Notes: generated by a model not told the origin, from the sequence alone. Shown: positions 23,251 through 31,651, counted from the stretch's first letter. The stretch: DNA of 34,528 nucleotides from a candidate division Hyd24-12 bacterium UBA6080 (GCA_002436025.1 DIXM01000006.1:1-34528); one strand, 5' to 3'. Made by a program: numbers and translations.

Positions 23251-24135
23251 ATGAAACCGATTTTGGCCAGTCTCCCTGTCATTCTTCTCTGCGGCTGTGC
23301 GCGAACGGGTTTCACCGGGTACGCTTCCCGCGACCTGGGCGGAGTTGTCATCCTTCTCAATCCCGACAGCGGGGCGATGGTCACTGGCGTTCCCCTGCAC
23401 GGCACTCCGGTGGAATTCGCAAGTCATCTGACAACACAGGGAGTAACGCTTCTGGAGATGAGGTCATCCGCCCAGGACACCTCCGGCATTCAAAGGCTTC
23501 AGGAGAACGCCGCCTTTCCTGTCCTGTTCGACTTCGGGGAACCCAGGGTTACCCTGCACCTCGACGGCCTTCACTGGGAACTCCGCATCTCTCTGGGCCC
23601 AAACACCACCGGCACAGCGATCATCATGAACAACACGGGCGAAACATGGACAGCCGACATAGTTGAACTCTCAAACGAAGACGGCGTTATCGCAAGAAGC
23701 AGTGGACCCGTCCGGATCCCCTCAGAAGGAGCCGTCTTCCCGTGGTGGGAACTCGGGACCACAAGACCTGACACCATGCTCGTGTACGGCTTCCCCGTTC
23801 AAGGAGAGTGGAACGCAGTGATAGCAGTTCCCCTGACCGGCACACCTCCTCCGCTTCCCGCAAGTTATGCAGGAACGCTGACAGGCGACACGCTCTGGAT
23901 TCCCGCCGACAGCCTGATACAGACCAACCTCACATGGACAACAAGAAGCAATGGTTACGACTGCACCCTCGACCTGAGATCGACATCAGACAAAGAGGTT
24001 AGCTACAGGGTCATTCTCCCGGAAAGGCTTCCAAGGGGAGCATTGACACAGCAGGGTGACGGCTTCTCCTCGCGTATCACCCTGCCCGCCGGACATTCGG
24101 CACAGCTCAGGTACAGCGAAGTCTATCAAAGGTGA
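23251..24135 (+). CDS. Hypothetical lipoprotein
   Basis: Not recognised. The N-terminus MKPILASLPVILLCGCARTG is a lipoprotein signal with a lipobox-like LCGC (modified Cys16), so the mature 279-residue protein is probably lipid-anchored. The body is rich in Thr, Pro and beta-type strands (VTLHLDGLHWELRISLGPN, GVIARSSGPVRIPSEGAVF, LDLRSTSDKEVSYRVILP), suggesting Ig-like or carbohydrate-contacting domains. It diverges from the membrane-protein gene with only 31 bases between starts, so its promoter must overlap the neighbouring gene. Followed by a tRNA gene. Confidence 0.6.
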   Translation: MKPILASLPVILLCGCARTGFTGYASRDLGGVVILLNPDSGAMVTGVPLHGTPVEFASHLTTQGVTLLEMRSSAQDTSGIQRLQENAAFPVLFDFGEPRVTLHLDGLHWELRISLGPNTTGTAIIMNNTGETWTADIVELSNEDGVIARSSGPVRIPSEGAVFPWWELGTTRPDTMLVYGFPVQGEWNAVIAVPLTGTPPPLPASYAGTLTGDTLWIPADSLIQTNLTWTTRSNGYDCTLDLRSTSDKEVSYRVILPERLPRGALTQQGDGFSSRITLPAGHSAQLRYSEVYQR

Positions 24136-24179
24136 GCTTGACCTTACCCTGCAAAAGTTAGTAGTTTACGCCTCCCGGT

Positions 24180-24256
24180 GCGCCCGTAGCTCAATTGGAT
24201 AGAGCATCTGGCTACGGACCAGAAGGTTTGGGGTTCGATTCCCTACGGGCGTACCA
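24180..24256 (+). tRNA. tRNA-Arg (anticodon ACG)
   Basis: The cloverleaf folds by eye. A 7-bp acceptor stem (G-U at its first pair) joins 24180-24186 to 24246-24252. The D-arm (GCTC/GAGC), anticodon stem TCTGG/CCAGA with loop CTACGGA (anticodon ACG), five-base variable loop, T-arm with TTCGATT and an encoded CCA end complete it. A promoter-like TTGACC with an 18-base spacer and TAGTTT sits at 24138-24167. The recombinase gene on the opposite strand ends inside this tRNA, which is therefore the likely integration site of the accessory element. Confidence 0.95.
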
Positions 24257-25915
24257 CACCGCGGATGAGTCGAACTGCGGGCCTTTTGGTCCGCAGTTCT
24301 TTGTATAGTATTGAAGGGCTTCAAGAAACAGCTCCACTGTTATCTCATCCAGACCGACCAAAACCTGCTTGAAGAAAAGCGAATACAGTTCTTTCTGCTG
24401 ATGAGGAGGGAAAGCATCAGGAGTGGAAACGAGAGCTTCAAGGGCAACTCTGACAGCGCCATCAGTTAGAAGTTGATCCTTTTGACGCTTCTCGCGCTCT
24501 TCTATGTCATGGATGCTCTTCTCGATTTCAGAAATCTCCGTCGTTGCGGACTTCAACCGCTCATTGAGTCCTCTGAAAAGAGATTTATCCCCTTTGTGCT
24601 CCTTCAGCCCTATCAGCACACCATCTCGGAGAGCCTCGAGATCATCTTTCTTAGATCGTAAGACTCCCTTTTCCTTCCCTTTGTCAACCAGATCCCCGTT
24701 TACGTACTTGTTGGCTTCCCTGGTAATCTCTGTAACTCTTTTCGGATCATCGACAAGAATTCTGCGAATCAATTCGCGCACAGAACCTTCAAGCACAGAC
24801 GCTGCGATGGAGTTTCGCTTCATTCGGGGGAATTTTTTTGGGATCAGTTTTCGCCCAGGACAATCAGGGTTCGTACAAGAGTAATAGTTCGTGTCTTTTC
24901 CCTTATCAGTTTCCATTGGCTTCTTGCAGAATTGGCACACAACGAGTCCAGAAAGTAAATACGGGTAGATCGGTACGATGTCTGAATCCTTTCTCTTGGT
25001 GATGCTGTTCATCAGTCTCTCGACCTCCACGAGTTCTTCCTTGGGAATAATGACAGGGTGTTCCTCAGTTTTCTTCGGTGGGAACCGCCTGTACTCACAG
25101 CCTTTCGGCACCTTGCTTGGATCCACATCCTTGTTGATCTTGTGATGCTCCATCCATCCACAGTAGGTCCAATTGCTAAGAATGTAGCGAATTGAGCGAT
25201 CCTTGAAAGGTTCGCCTCCCGTTCGTACTCCTTTGCTGCTGATGTTGACCTTGTTCCGAAAACCCATCTCATTCACAAGTCGAGCAACCTTGCTAAAGTT
25301 AAAATGCTCCTTGAAAAGCCGGAAAACGAGACGGACAATTACTGCCTCTTCTTCGTTGATGATTAAAAGCCCTATTTTATCTGGATGCCGGTCATAGCCA
25401 AGCGGAATGCTCCCTCCGGTTCGTAAGCCAAGATCCAGTTTTTCTCTTCGGGTTCCAGTGATTTTCATCGCGAGTAAATGACGCTGCATTTCAGCAAGTG
25501 CCATAAGAATCGTGATGATTAGCTTGCCGGGGGCCGTCGAGGTATCAATCTGATACTGAGTAACGACAAGATCGACCTTACTGGACTGGAGATACTCGAA
25601 GAACTCAAGAAACTTGGCTACACTGCGGCCGAACCGATCAAGGCAGGTTGCCATGACAACCTGCACATTGCCTTTCTGAATGTCAGCCCGAAGCCGCCGA
25701 AACTCCTTGTCTTCAAATGATTTATCTCCACTCACCCCGATCAGTCGATACTCGTCAAAAAACGCCAGAGGTTCAACGTCCGGGGTATCTTTGATGTTGT
25801 AGTTGTAGAGTTCGATGTAGCGCTCCAGTTGAGCCTTCTGGCTGTCGGGAGACTTGCCAGGTTCGTCTCCCTGCCTCGGATCGCTAACACGGACTACAAA
25901 GGCACATCGTTTCAT
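24212..25915 (-). CDS. Large serine recombinase (element integrase)
   Basis: Site-specific recombinase of 567 aa. The resolvase N-terminal domain carries the nucleophile Ser11 in FVVRVSDPRQG, with CLDRFGRS (91-98) as the usual LDRLSRS counterpart. A recombinase domain (GGSIPLGYDRHPDK, IRYILSNWTYCGWMEH), a zinc ribbon (CQFC near 313, then SCTNPDC) and a long coiled-coil region follow, which together define large serine integrases. ATG 25915 has AAAGG upstream and is preferred over TTG 25951. The last residues (YARRESNPKPSGP) are encoded on the antisense strand of the tRNA-Arg, so the gene's 3' end was set by integration into, or formation from, the host tRNA. Confidence 0.92.
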   Translation of the reverse strand: MKRCAFVVRVSDPRQGDEPGKSPDSQKAQLERYIELYNYNIKDTPDVEPLAFFDEYRLIGVSGDKSFEDKEFRRLRADIQKGNVQVVMATCLDRFGRSVAKFLEFFEYLQSSKVDLVVTQYQIDTSTAPGKLIITILMALAEMQRHLLAMKITGTRREKLDLGLRTGGSIPLGYDRHPDKIGLLIINEEEAVIVRLVFRLFKEHFNFSKVARLVNEMGFRNKVNISSKGVRTGGEPFKDRSIRYILSNWTYCGWMEHHKINKDVDPSKVPKGCEYRRFPPKKTEEHPVIIPKEELVEVERLMNSITKRKDSDIVPIYPYLLSGLVVCQFCKKPMETDKGKDTNYYSCTNPDCPGRKLIPKKFPRMKRNSIAASVLEGSVRELIRRILVDDPKRVTEITREANKYVNGDLVDKGKEKGVLRSKKDDLEALRDGVLIGLKEHKGDKSLFRGLNERLKSATTEISEIEKSIHDIEEREKRQKDQLLTDGAVRVALEALVSTPDAFPPHQQKELYSLFFKQVLVGLDEITVELFLEALQYYTKNCGPKGPQFDSSAVWYARRESNPKPSGP

Positions 25916-25967
25916 TGTGACCTTTCTGGGAACACCAAGAAGATGCGACAAATGGACTCACAACACA

Positions 25968-26024
25968 ATGCATGAAAGGGAGGGTTGACTCTCGAGATGA
26001 TTTCATGCATGTTCATTCATGAAA
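25968..26024. promoter_or_regulatory. Operator-like array of CATGAAA/TTTCATG between recombinase and regulator genes
   Basis: A perfect 10-bp inverted repeat (ATGCATGAAA at 25968-25977 and TTTCATGCAT at 26001-26010) is followed by the palindrome TTCATGAA at 26016-26023. In total three CATGAAA-type half-sites occur in about 55 bases. A weak plus-strand promoter (TTGACT 25985-25990, 17 bases, CATGTT) lies among them. This is the expected layout for an XRE-type repressor controlling its own gene and the divergent integrase. Confidence 0.65.
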
Positions 26025-26049
26025 TAAGAACTCACTGAACGGAGCACTT

Positions 26050-26628
26050 ATGCCAGGCAGAAAACCCAAGCAGAGAGACTATGATAAGAACTTTGGGCCT
26101 TACGTTCGCGCTCTGCGAATAATACGTCTGCCCTATCTGACAATCGAGAGAGTCGCTCGGCTCATCGGCATTACTGGCCCTTATCTCACCAAGATTGAAC
26201 TAGGAAAGGTTCCTCCTCCCTCGAGAAATGCTATTCTCAATATGGCAAGTATCCTTTCTGAAAACCCTGACACACTACTAGCAATGGCAGGTTACATAGG
26301 GGGCAGCAGTTCTCCTATGCATTTGACCGAGGATTCTCTGGAACACAGCACATTGCGCAATTCGTATCTCGGAACTCAGAGCATTTCACTGCCTGAAGGG
26401 CAGTCCTTCTTCACAATATCTCCAGAGTTGCTTCGCTATTGGAGTCTCTTACTAACGAAGCTGTCGGAGTATTCTTGGAGGGGAATTCATCTTCCAGGAC
26501 CGAAGGGGCTGGATCATACTAACATCATCAGCTACTCAATGTTCAGCGATGAAAGCCCTTACCCCGAAATCCGTGATGAAGTAATGAAGGAATTTATTGC
26601 ACGAGAGGATAAGATAAGAGGATGTTAA
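26050..26628 (+). CDS. XRE-family helix-turn-helix regulator of the element
   Basis: The 192-aa protein has an N-terminal HTH close to the XRE/Cro fold (VRALRIIRLPYLTIERVARLIGITGPYLTKIELGKVPPPS, about 19-58), followed by a long C-terminal domain without clear family match (LGTQSISLPEGQSFFTISPELLRYW). It starts with ATG 26050, GGAG upstream, and faces the recombinase gene across the repeat array. It probably represses the integrase and its own promoter, like repressors in phages and integrative elements. The A+T content is higher than in the chromosomal genes. Confidence 0.75.
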   Translation: MPGRKPKQRDYDKNFGPYVRALRIIRLPYLTIERVARLIGITGPYLTKIELGKVPPPSRNAILNMASILSENPDTLLAMAGYIGGSSSPMHLTEDSLEHSTLRNSYLGTQSISLPEGQSFFTISPELLRYWSLLLTKLSEYSWRGIHLPGPKGLDHTNIISYSMFSDESPYPEIRDEVMKEFIAREDKIRGC

Positions 26629-27135
26629 TAATCTACTCGTGTTCACTCAGATACAATCCAGCAGATTACTACCATTCACGTTTCCATTCGTGTTCGTCAC
26701 TATTCAGCAATACCAATCTTGTATTCGAACCATGCCAATCAGGCAGGCAAGAACGTTATGAAATCTACGTCTGATAGCAGTCTGCAAAGCATGAATTCTA
26801 GCATACTTAGATGCAGACAGAATTCTCATCTCGGAATGATGATCGCTGAGTACTTTCTAGTATGCCAGCGCACCGATCCATTTGAGGAAGAACAATACAC
26901 TAGCACTGCCGTCACGAGTACGCCCTGTGAACCAAAGCCAGGGAACGCTGCACCAAGGAGTAGGAAACCCAACCAGCACTTGCATTGCGTCAGTCTTCAG
27001 AGAAGGGTTAAGCACGTTGTTTGACCACCAGGCATCTACTGGGTTTGTTTTCAGAATTGAGATGGCCCCCTTTTGTTGACAGGGATGAAAGTTTGATTCA
27101 GTCATGGATTCTTGATAGAAGCGTTTCATCTAAAC
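26629..27135. other. About 500 bases without a confident gene
   Basis: This AT-rich stretch lies between the regulator and the replication-protein gene. A minus-strand frame (27129-26857, 90 codons) follows the replication gene by only 6 bases and encodes a hydrophobic, Trp-rich tail (VPWLWFTGRTRDG, VLFFLKWIGALAY) that could be a small membrane protein, but the start has only a weak ribosome site. A plus-strand frame (26719-27024) overlaps it and looks non-coding. No tRNA or clear terminator seen. Confidence 0.3.
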
Positions 27136-27804
27136 CTATGTCGGTTTTCTCTTCGGTGCTTTCAACTCCCATCGCTTCTGGTTGAGCCATGTCTCGGCAT
27201 GCGTGAAATGATTGGGATCTTCGGTGAACCGGCTATCATCGAGCTGTCGCTGAAGCCCGGCGATAATCTCGTCTGCTGGCACAGTCTCGGTTATCTGGAG
27301 ATACTTCTTATAGGCACTGCCCTTTAGCGCTTTTTTCGGGTACAGGATCCAGAACTCCTCGAACTGCTCACTGTAGCTATGCTTTTCGCACTTCTTCGTG
27401 CTGGACAACCTTTTGGAGCCTTTCTTTGAAGTTGTTATCTTAGTGACAAATGTGTCTGCTTTTTCTGTTATCACTGCGGCATCATCCTGTGTCTTAGCCG
27501 TCTCAGTCTGGTACACCACTACATCGGTTCTTTCCAGCCACTTCTCCAACCTATCCAGGTGCTTCCTGATCTCCGTCACATCCAGTCTAAGCCTGAACGC
27601 GAGTTCTCCTTCGTCGGGTAGGTTGCCTTCCCGCTCGGGATCCTCGCTGGCAACAAGCCAGAGCATGACCAGCACCTTGGTGGTTTCGTCGGGAAGCTCG
27701 AACCAATCCTTGTTGTTCAGAAGGTCCTTGTTAAGCTTGACCCAGGGTGCGTTGCGGTCCTTGAAATGCTTGTACTTGTTCCAGTCACGTACACGGTATC
27801 CCAT
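27136..27804 (-). CDS. Phage-type replication protein
   Basis: The 222-aa product from ATG 27804 has AGGAGG seven bases upstream. The N-terminal half (WNKYKHFKDRNAPWVKLNKDLLN, then ELPDETTKVLVMLWLVASED) resembles the winged-helix replisome-organiser domain of phage replication initiators, and the C-terminal block has EFWILYPKKALKGSAYKKY, AGLQRQLDD and HAETWLNQKRWE. That last block is a common phage/plasmid replication signature (FWxxYPxKxxKxxAxKxW with THPxTWLNxxRW). Its partner, a DnaC- or DnaB-like helicase loader, is absent, so the element may be a remnant or may use host functions. It diverges from the methyltransferase cluster. Confidence 0.7.
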   Translation of the reverse strand: MGYRVRDWNKYKHFKDRNAPWVKLNKDLLNNKDWFELPDETTKVLVMLWLVASEDPEREGNLPDEGELAFRLRLDVTEIRKHLDRLEKWLERTDVVVYQTETAKTQDDAAVITEKADTFVTKITTSKKGSKRLSSTKKCEKHSYSEQFEEFWILYPKKALKGSAYKKYLQITETVPADEIIAGLQRQLDDSRFTEDPNHFTHAETWLNQKRWELKAPKRKPT

Positions 27805-27911
27805 GAAACTTCCTCCTCTGTTGCATTCTATCATACAGTAAGTATAGTCAGAGTTACATATCGATGTCAAGATGATATTGCATGGCATACAGAGTAGTAC
27901 TCGAGGGTGAT

Positions 27912-27969
27912 CACTGAATCGTGGATCAGTGGGAAGCATATTGACTGAAGGAGTCGTGTGGGCTATTCT
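27912..27969 (+). promoter_or_regulatory. Promoter and upstream inverted repeat of the methyltransferase cluster
   Basis: TTGACT (27941-27946), a 17-base spacer and TATTCT (27964-27969) form a good sigma-70-type promoter, about 80 bases ahead of the methyltransferase ATG. Just upstream lies an inverted repeat CACTGA-N8-TCAGTG (27912-27931), a possible binding site for a controlling protein. No controller gene adjoins it in this window. Confidence 0.5.
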
Positions 27970-28052
27970 GCAGTATAGTAATCAGCCCACCGGATTTGTC
28001 TCTGAAGGTACTGCCGGTTTTGCTCGTGACACTGATAGCGGAAAGCAAACAG

Positions 28053-29279
28053 ATGAATCAAACTCTAAGTGCCGCAAAAGCAGCCAAAAAGGATGAGTTC
28101 TACACCCAGTACGTCGACATCCAGAAGGAGGTTGAGGCTTACCTGGAGTACGACCCCGACACCTTCCGGGACAAGGTCGTCTACTGTAACTGCGATGATC
28201 CCTTCGAGAGCAACTTCTTCAAGTACTTCGCCGCCAATTTCAACAAGCTCGGCCTGAAAAGGCTCGTTACCACCAGCTACGACGGCTCCCCCATAGCAGG
28301 CAAGGGCACTTTGTTCCCGGAGTACTTCGAGGGTAATGGTGAGCGACTGAAGCCAAAGGCTCTCACCGTCATCCTCGATTCTGTGAAGGACGAGGACGGT
28401 GATGGATCTGCGAATGTGACGGACGTTGAGCTTTTCCTCAAGCGGAACAAGGCCTCCAGGATCGCTTTACGTGGTAGCGACGAGTACCCCGGCGGGGATT
28501 TCCGCAGCCCCGAGTGCATCGCGCTCCTGAAGGAGGCGGACATCGTGGTAACCAACCCGCCATTCTCTCTCTTCCGCGAGTACGTCGCTCAGCTCGTGGA
28601 GCACCGGAAGAAGTTCCTAGTCATCGGCAATACTAATTCGATCACATACAAAGAGGTGTTTCCACTAATCAAGGACAGCAAACTATGGCTCGGGTGCACG
28701 AATTTTAACGTGGGTATGTTTTTCGAAGTGCCGGAAGACTGGCTGCACTTTCATCATATTGACAAGCAGACGGGTAAAAAAATAGCGAGAGTTTCGACGT
28801 CATGTTGGTACACGAATCTCGACCATGGCCGTCGCCACCAGCCTCTGAGCCTAATGACCATGGCGGACAATCTGAAGTTCAGCAAGCACAAGGAAATCAA
28901 GGGTAAGGTCGCGTACGACCGATACGACAACTTCGATGCTATCGAGGTTCCATTCACAAACGCGATCCCCAGTGACTACGACGGTGTCATGGGCGTACCA
29001 ATCACCTTCCTCGACAAGTACAACCCAGAGCAGTTCGAGATCCTCGACTATGAATACAGCGGCATTTTACGCACAAAATTATATCCGGTTCAAACTCAGG
29101 TGAGCAAGAAGGGCAAACAGAGCAAAGTAAAAAAACTTAACGATGTATGTGCGATTCAAGTAGATTGCCCACCCTCTGACGAGACATACTATATCGTTGA
29201 TGGCGAGTATTTCATCGCCCCGTATAAACGGCTACTCATTCGCCACCGTAACCCTAATATGAAAAGGTCACAGAAGTGA
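28053..29279 (+). CDS. EcoRI-family adenine-specific DNA methyltransferase
   Basis: N6-adenine DNA methyltransferase of 408 aa. Features of the EcoRI methylase family are the start DEFYTQYVDIQKEVEAYL, the AdoMet-binding block VVYCNCDDPFESNFFKYFA (42-60), a second block (LRGSDEYPGGDFRS, about 139-152) and the catalytic motif IV NPPF (168-171) in VVTNPPFSLF. It is longer than EcoRI methylase, mainly at the C-terminus. ATG 28053 is chosen over an upstream frame start at 27996. A classical EcoRI-type partner nuclease is missing; instead a DUF262-HNH gene begins inside its stop codon, so the two are translationally coupled. Confidence 0.85.
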   Translation: MNQTLSAAKAAKKDEFYTQYVDIQKEVEAYLEYDPDTFRDKVVYCNCDDPFESNFFKYFAANFNKLGLKRLVTTSYDGSPIAGKGTLFPEYFEGNGERLKPKALTVILDSVKDEDGDGSANVTDVELFLKRNKASRIALRGSDEYPGGDFRSPECIALLKEADIVVTNPPFSLFREYVAQLVEHRKKFLVIGNTNSITYKEVFPLIKDSKLWLGCTNFNVGMFFEVPEDWLHFHHIDKQTGKKIARVSTSCWYTNLDHGRRHQPLSLMTMADNLKFSKHKEIKGKVAYDRYDNFDAIEVPFTNAIPSDYDGVMGVPITFLDKYNPEQFEILDYEYSGILRTKLYPVQTQVSKKGKQSKVKKLNDVCAIQVDCPPSDETYYIVDGEYFIAPYKRLLIRHRNPNMKRSQK

Positions 29280-30442
29280 AGACCACCCTGAGAACCGACA
29301 TCACTGTCGCCGACATCTGTGCCGGATTCGTGTACAACCAATTGGAAGGAAGGGGTCTGTACGGACTGGGCGGAAAGCTCACCATTCAGCCTGAGTATCA
29401 GCGGAACTACATCTATGCGGACGGTGGCGGGAAAAAAGAGCAGGCCGTCATCCACTCGCTCCTCAAGGGGTATCCGCTCGGACTGATCTATTTCAACAAG
29501 GTCGCACAGGACAAGTTCGAGGTGTTGGATGGCCAGCAGCGCATCACCAGCGTCGGACGGTTCGTCACAAACAAGTTCGCGATCATCGAAAGCGGCAATC
29601 CGAAGAACTTCGACAGCCTTGCCGTTGACCAACAGGCCAGGATTCGGGACTCGCGATTACTGATCTACGAGTGCGAGGGCACGGAGAGCGAGCTCAAGCA
29701 GTGGTTTGAGACAATCAACATCCCAGGTGTCCCCCTCAACTCCCAAGAACGCTTGAACGCCATCTTCTCCGGACCTTTCGTAACGCTTGCCAAGGCCGAG
29801 TTCAGCAACAGCCAGAACGCGAACATCCAGAAATGGAGTGCGTTCATCAAGGGCAGCGCCAACCGTCAGGAGTTCTTGGAGCGAGCGCTGGACTGGGTGA
29901 GCAAAGGCGATATTGGCGGCTACATGAGCACTCATCGCTACGAGAATAATATCAACGAGTTGAAGGTCTACTTCAACAGCGTGATCGACTGGATATCCGG
30001 GGTATTCAGGGATGTTGAGAAGGAGATGCAGGGTCTGGAATGGGGACGGCTCTACGAGCAGTACCACTCCGAGTCGTATGACCCGGCACAAGTTTCTGCA
30101 GAGGTCAAGCGGCTTTACGCAGATCCCTATGTCGGAAACTGTCGCGGCGTCTTCGAATACATCCTCGGCGGCCTTCACGACACGAAGCTGCTGGTTGTAC
30201 GGGTGTTCGACGAAGCAACCAAGAAAACTGTCTACACCCAGCAGACCACAGAAGCCGAAGCCACCAACACATCGAACTGCCCGCTCTGCGCAGTCGGCCA
30301 TACTGCCAACAAAAGCAAGATATGGAAGCTCAACGAAATGGACGCTGACCACGTTTCCGCTTGGAGCAAGGGCGGCGGAAGTTCTATTGAGAACTGCCAG
30401 ATGCTCTGTGTCACCCACAACCGCTCTAAAGGCAATCGATGA
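29276..30442 (+). CDS. DUF262 protein with C-terminal HNH nuclease domain
   Basis: The 388-aa product starts at GTG 29276 and overlaps the methyltransferase stop. Its N-terminal DUF262 domain (ParB/Srx-like fold, as in GmrS, SspE and BrxU) shows PEYQRNYIY (QR at 42-43) and the signature DGQQR (85-89). The C-terminal HNH domain has CPLC (335-338), MDADHVSAWSKGGG with His359, ENCQMLC and THNRSKGN (381-387), so a zinc-coordinated ββα-metal active site is present. Family members use NTP to couple recognition of DNA modification to cleavage. By position and fold it is the likely effector nuclease paired with the upstream methyltransferase; specificity is unknown. Confidence 0.8.
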   Translation: MKTTLRTDITVADICAGFVYNQLEGRGLYGLGGKLTIQPEYQRNYIYADGGGKKEQAVIHSLLKGYPLGLIYFNKVAQDKFEVLDGQQRITSVGRFVTNKFAIIESGNPKNFDSLAVDQQARIRDSRLLIYECEGTESELKQWFETINIPGVPLNSQERLNAIFSGPFVTLAKAEFSNSQNANIQKWSAFIKGSANRQEFLERALDWVSKGDIGGYMSTHRYENNINELKVYFNSVIDWISGVFRDVEKEMQGLEWGRLYEQYHSESYDPAQVSAEVKRLYADPYVGNCRGVFEYILGGLHDTKLLVVRVFDEATKKTVYTQQTTEAEATNTSNCPLCAVGHTANKSKIWKLNEMDADHVSAWSKGGGSSIENCQMLCVTHNRSKGNR

Positions 30443-30568
30443 CTCTGGCGTTCCATAACCCGGTGCAAAACGCGGACTTGGCAGCCGAACAAGCATTGCA
30501 GCGGATGGTCCGCTGCGCGCCTTGCCGTAGAACCGGAGCGCTCCCAGCCCTAGATTCGAGGAGATCAA
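30443..30568 (+). other. Intergenic hairpin with integron-attC-like features
   Basis: Between two defence-type genes sits a perfect 8-bp stem GCAGCGGA/TCCGCTGC (30498-30516, loop TGG), flanked by GCCGAAC (30484-30490) and GTAGAAC (30527-30533). Each flank is one base off the attC core consensus (RYYYAAC and GTTRRRY). The flanks are not well complementary, so a decayed cassette attC site or an unrelated hairpin are both possible. Confidence 0.25.
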
Positions 30569-31651
30569 ATGAACACGGACGAGAATTGTGACGTCGAACT
30601 GGAAGTCAACGAAGCTGAAGCAGACGACGAATCTTCCGGTTCGCTAAGCTACCAGATCAATACCTATCCGGCTGATTTTACCTTGGAGGTCTTGCACCAG
30701 AAATGGAAGAATGGAGACTTCGAAATCCCGACTTTCCAAAGGGGCTATGTCTGGAAGCAGCCGCAGGCTTCTAAATTGATAGAATCGTTCCTTCTTGGTC
30801 TTCCAGTTCCTCCAATCTTTTTGTACACAGCTCGAGAAACCTCGAAGCAACTCGTAGTCGATGGACAGCAGAGACTACGGACCATCTTCTACTTCTTCGA
30901 TGGTTTCTTTGGAGAAAGCAGCGGTGACAGGAGAACAATCTTCCGCCTTCGAGGCTTAAGCGATAAGAGCCCTCTGGAGAAAAAGGCATTCACCGAACTT
31001 TCTGAGAAGGATCAACGACGCCTGAAGGATAGTGTACTCCGCTCTATCATCATCCAACAACTTGATCCAGAAGATGATACCAGTGTCTATCATGTCTTTG
31101 AGCGTCTCAATACAGGTGGCACTGCTCTATCGAACCAAGAGGTTAGGAACTGTGTCTATCGCGGGGAGTTTACGGATCTTCTGAGAAAGCTCAACGATGC
31201 GCCAGAGTGGCGTGAACTGGTAGGAACTACAAAGACGGACCCGCGCCAAAGGGACGTTGAGCTGATTTTGCGCTTCTTCTCCCTTCTGAATCACAGTACT
31301 TACAGAAAACCACTCAAGGACTTCATGTCCAAGTCCATGAAGAGATTGAACAAAGAGGCTGATGCAGACCCGAATTCGCTTGAGAGACTGTTTAGGACTA
31401 GTTGCAGACGGGTGGTCGATGCACTCGGGAAGAAGCCTTTTCACATTACGAGCGGACTGAACACCGCTGTGTTCGATAGCATGATGGTCGGTATCGCGAC
31501 CTGCCCCGACGCTAGGAACGAGACTATCAAAGCGATGCGAGACGAATTGCTGGCCAACCCAGAATACAGAAAGGCCGTACGGGACGCTACGACGGACCCT
31601 GATGTACTGAAAAAGCGAATGGACCTCGTCAAAGTGCGACTGGGACGATAG
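30569..31651 (+). CDS. Stand-alone DUF262 protein (GmrS-like)
   Basis: The 360-aa product has the DUF262 fold with FEIPTFQRGYVWK (QR at 57-58) and VVDGQQRLRTI (DGQQR at 98-102). The rest is helical (FERLNTGGTALSNQEVRN, LILRFFSLLNHSTYRKPLKDFM), as in GmrS-type partners, without an HNH or DUF1524 nuclease domain. GAGGAG lies upstream of the start. It ends in a tag/GTG overlap with the HEPN gene, so the two are translationally coupled. DUF262 proteins usually read DNA state and use NTP; the coupled HEPN protein is probably its effector or toxin. Relationship to the upstream DUF262-HNH gene is inferred from adjacency. Confidence 0.75.
   Translation: MNTDENCDVELEVNEAEADDESSGSLSYQINTYPADFTLEVLHQKWKNGDFEIPTFQRGYVWKQPQASKLIESFLLGLPVPPIFLYTARETSKQLVVDGQQRLRTIFYFFDGFFGESSGDRRTIFRLRGLSDKSPLEKKAFTELSEKDQRRLKDSVLRSIIIQQLDPEDDTSVYHVFERLNTGGTALSNQEVRNCVYRGEFTDLLRKLNDAPEWRELVGTTKTDPRQRDVELILRFFSLLNHSTYRKPLKDFMSKSMKRLNKEADADPNSLERLFRTSCRRVVDALGKKPFHITSGLNTAVFDSMMVGIATCPDARNETIKAMRDELLANPEYRKAVRDATTDPDVLKKRMDLVKVRLGR

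Noticed and set aside
26719..27024. A 101-codon plus-strand frame in the gap after the regulator
   Set aside because: No ribosome site, no domain, and overlapped by an equally uncertain frame on the other strand.
29657..30568. A 303-codon minus-strand open frame opposite the DUF262-HNH gene
   Set aside because: It is a shadow of the real plus-strand gene, which has DGQQR and HNH motifs; the antisense product has no recognisable domain and no good start.
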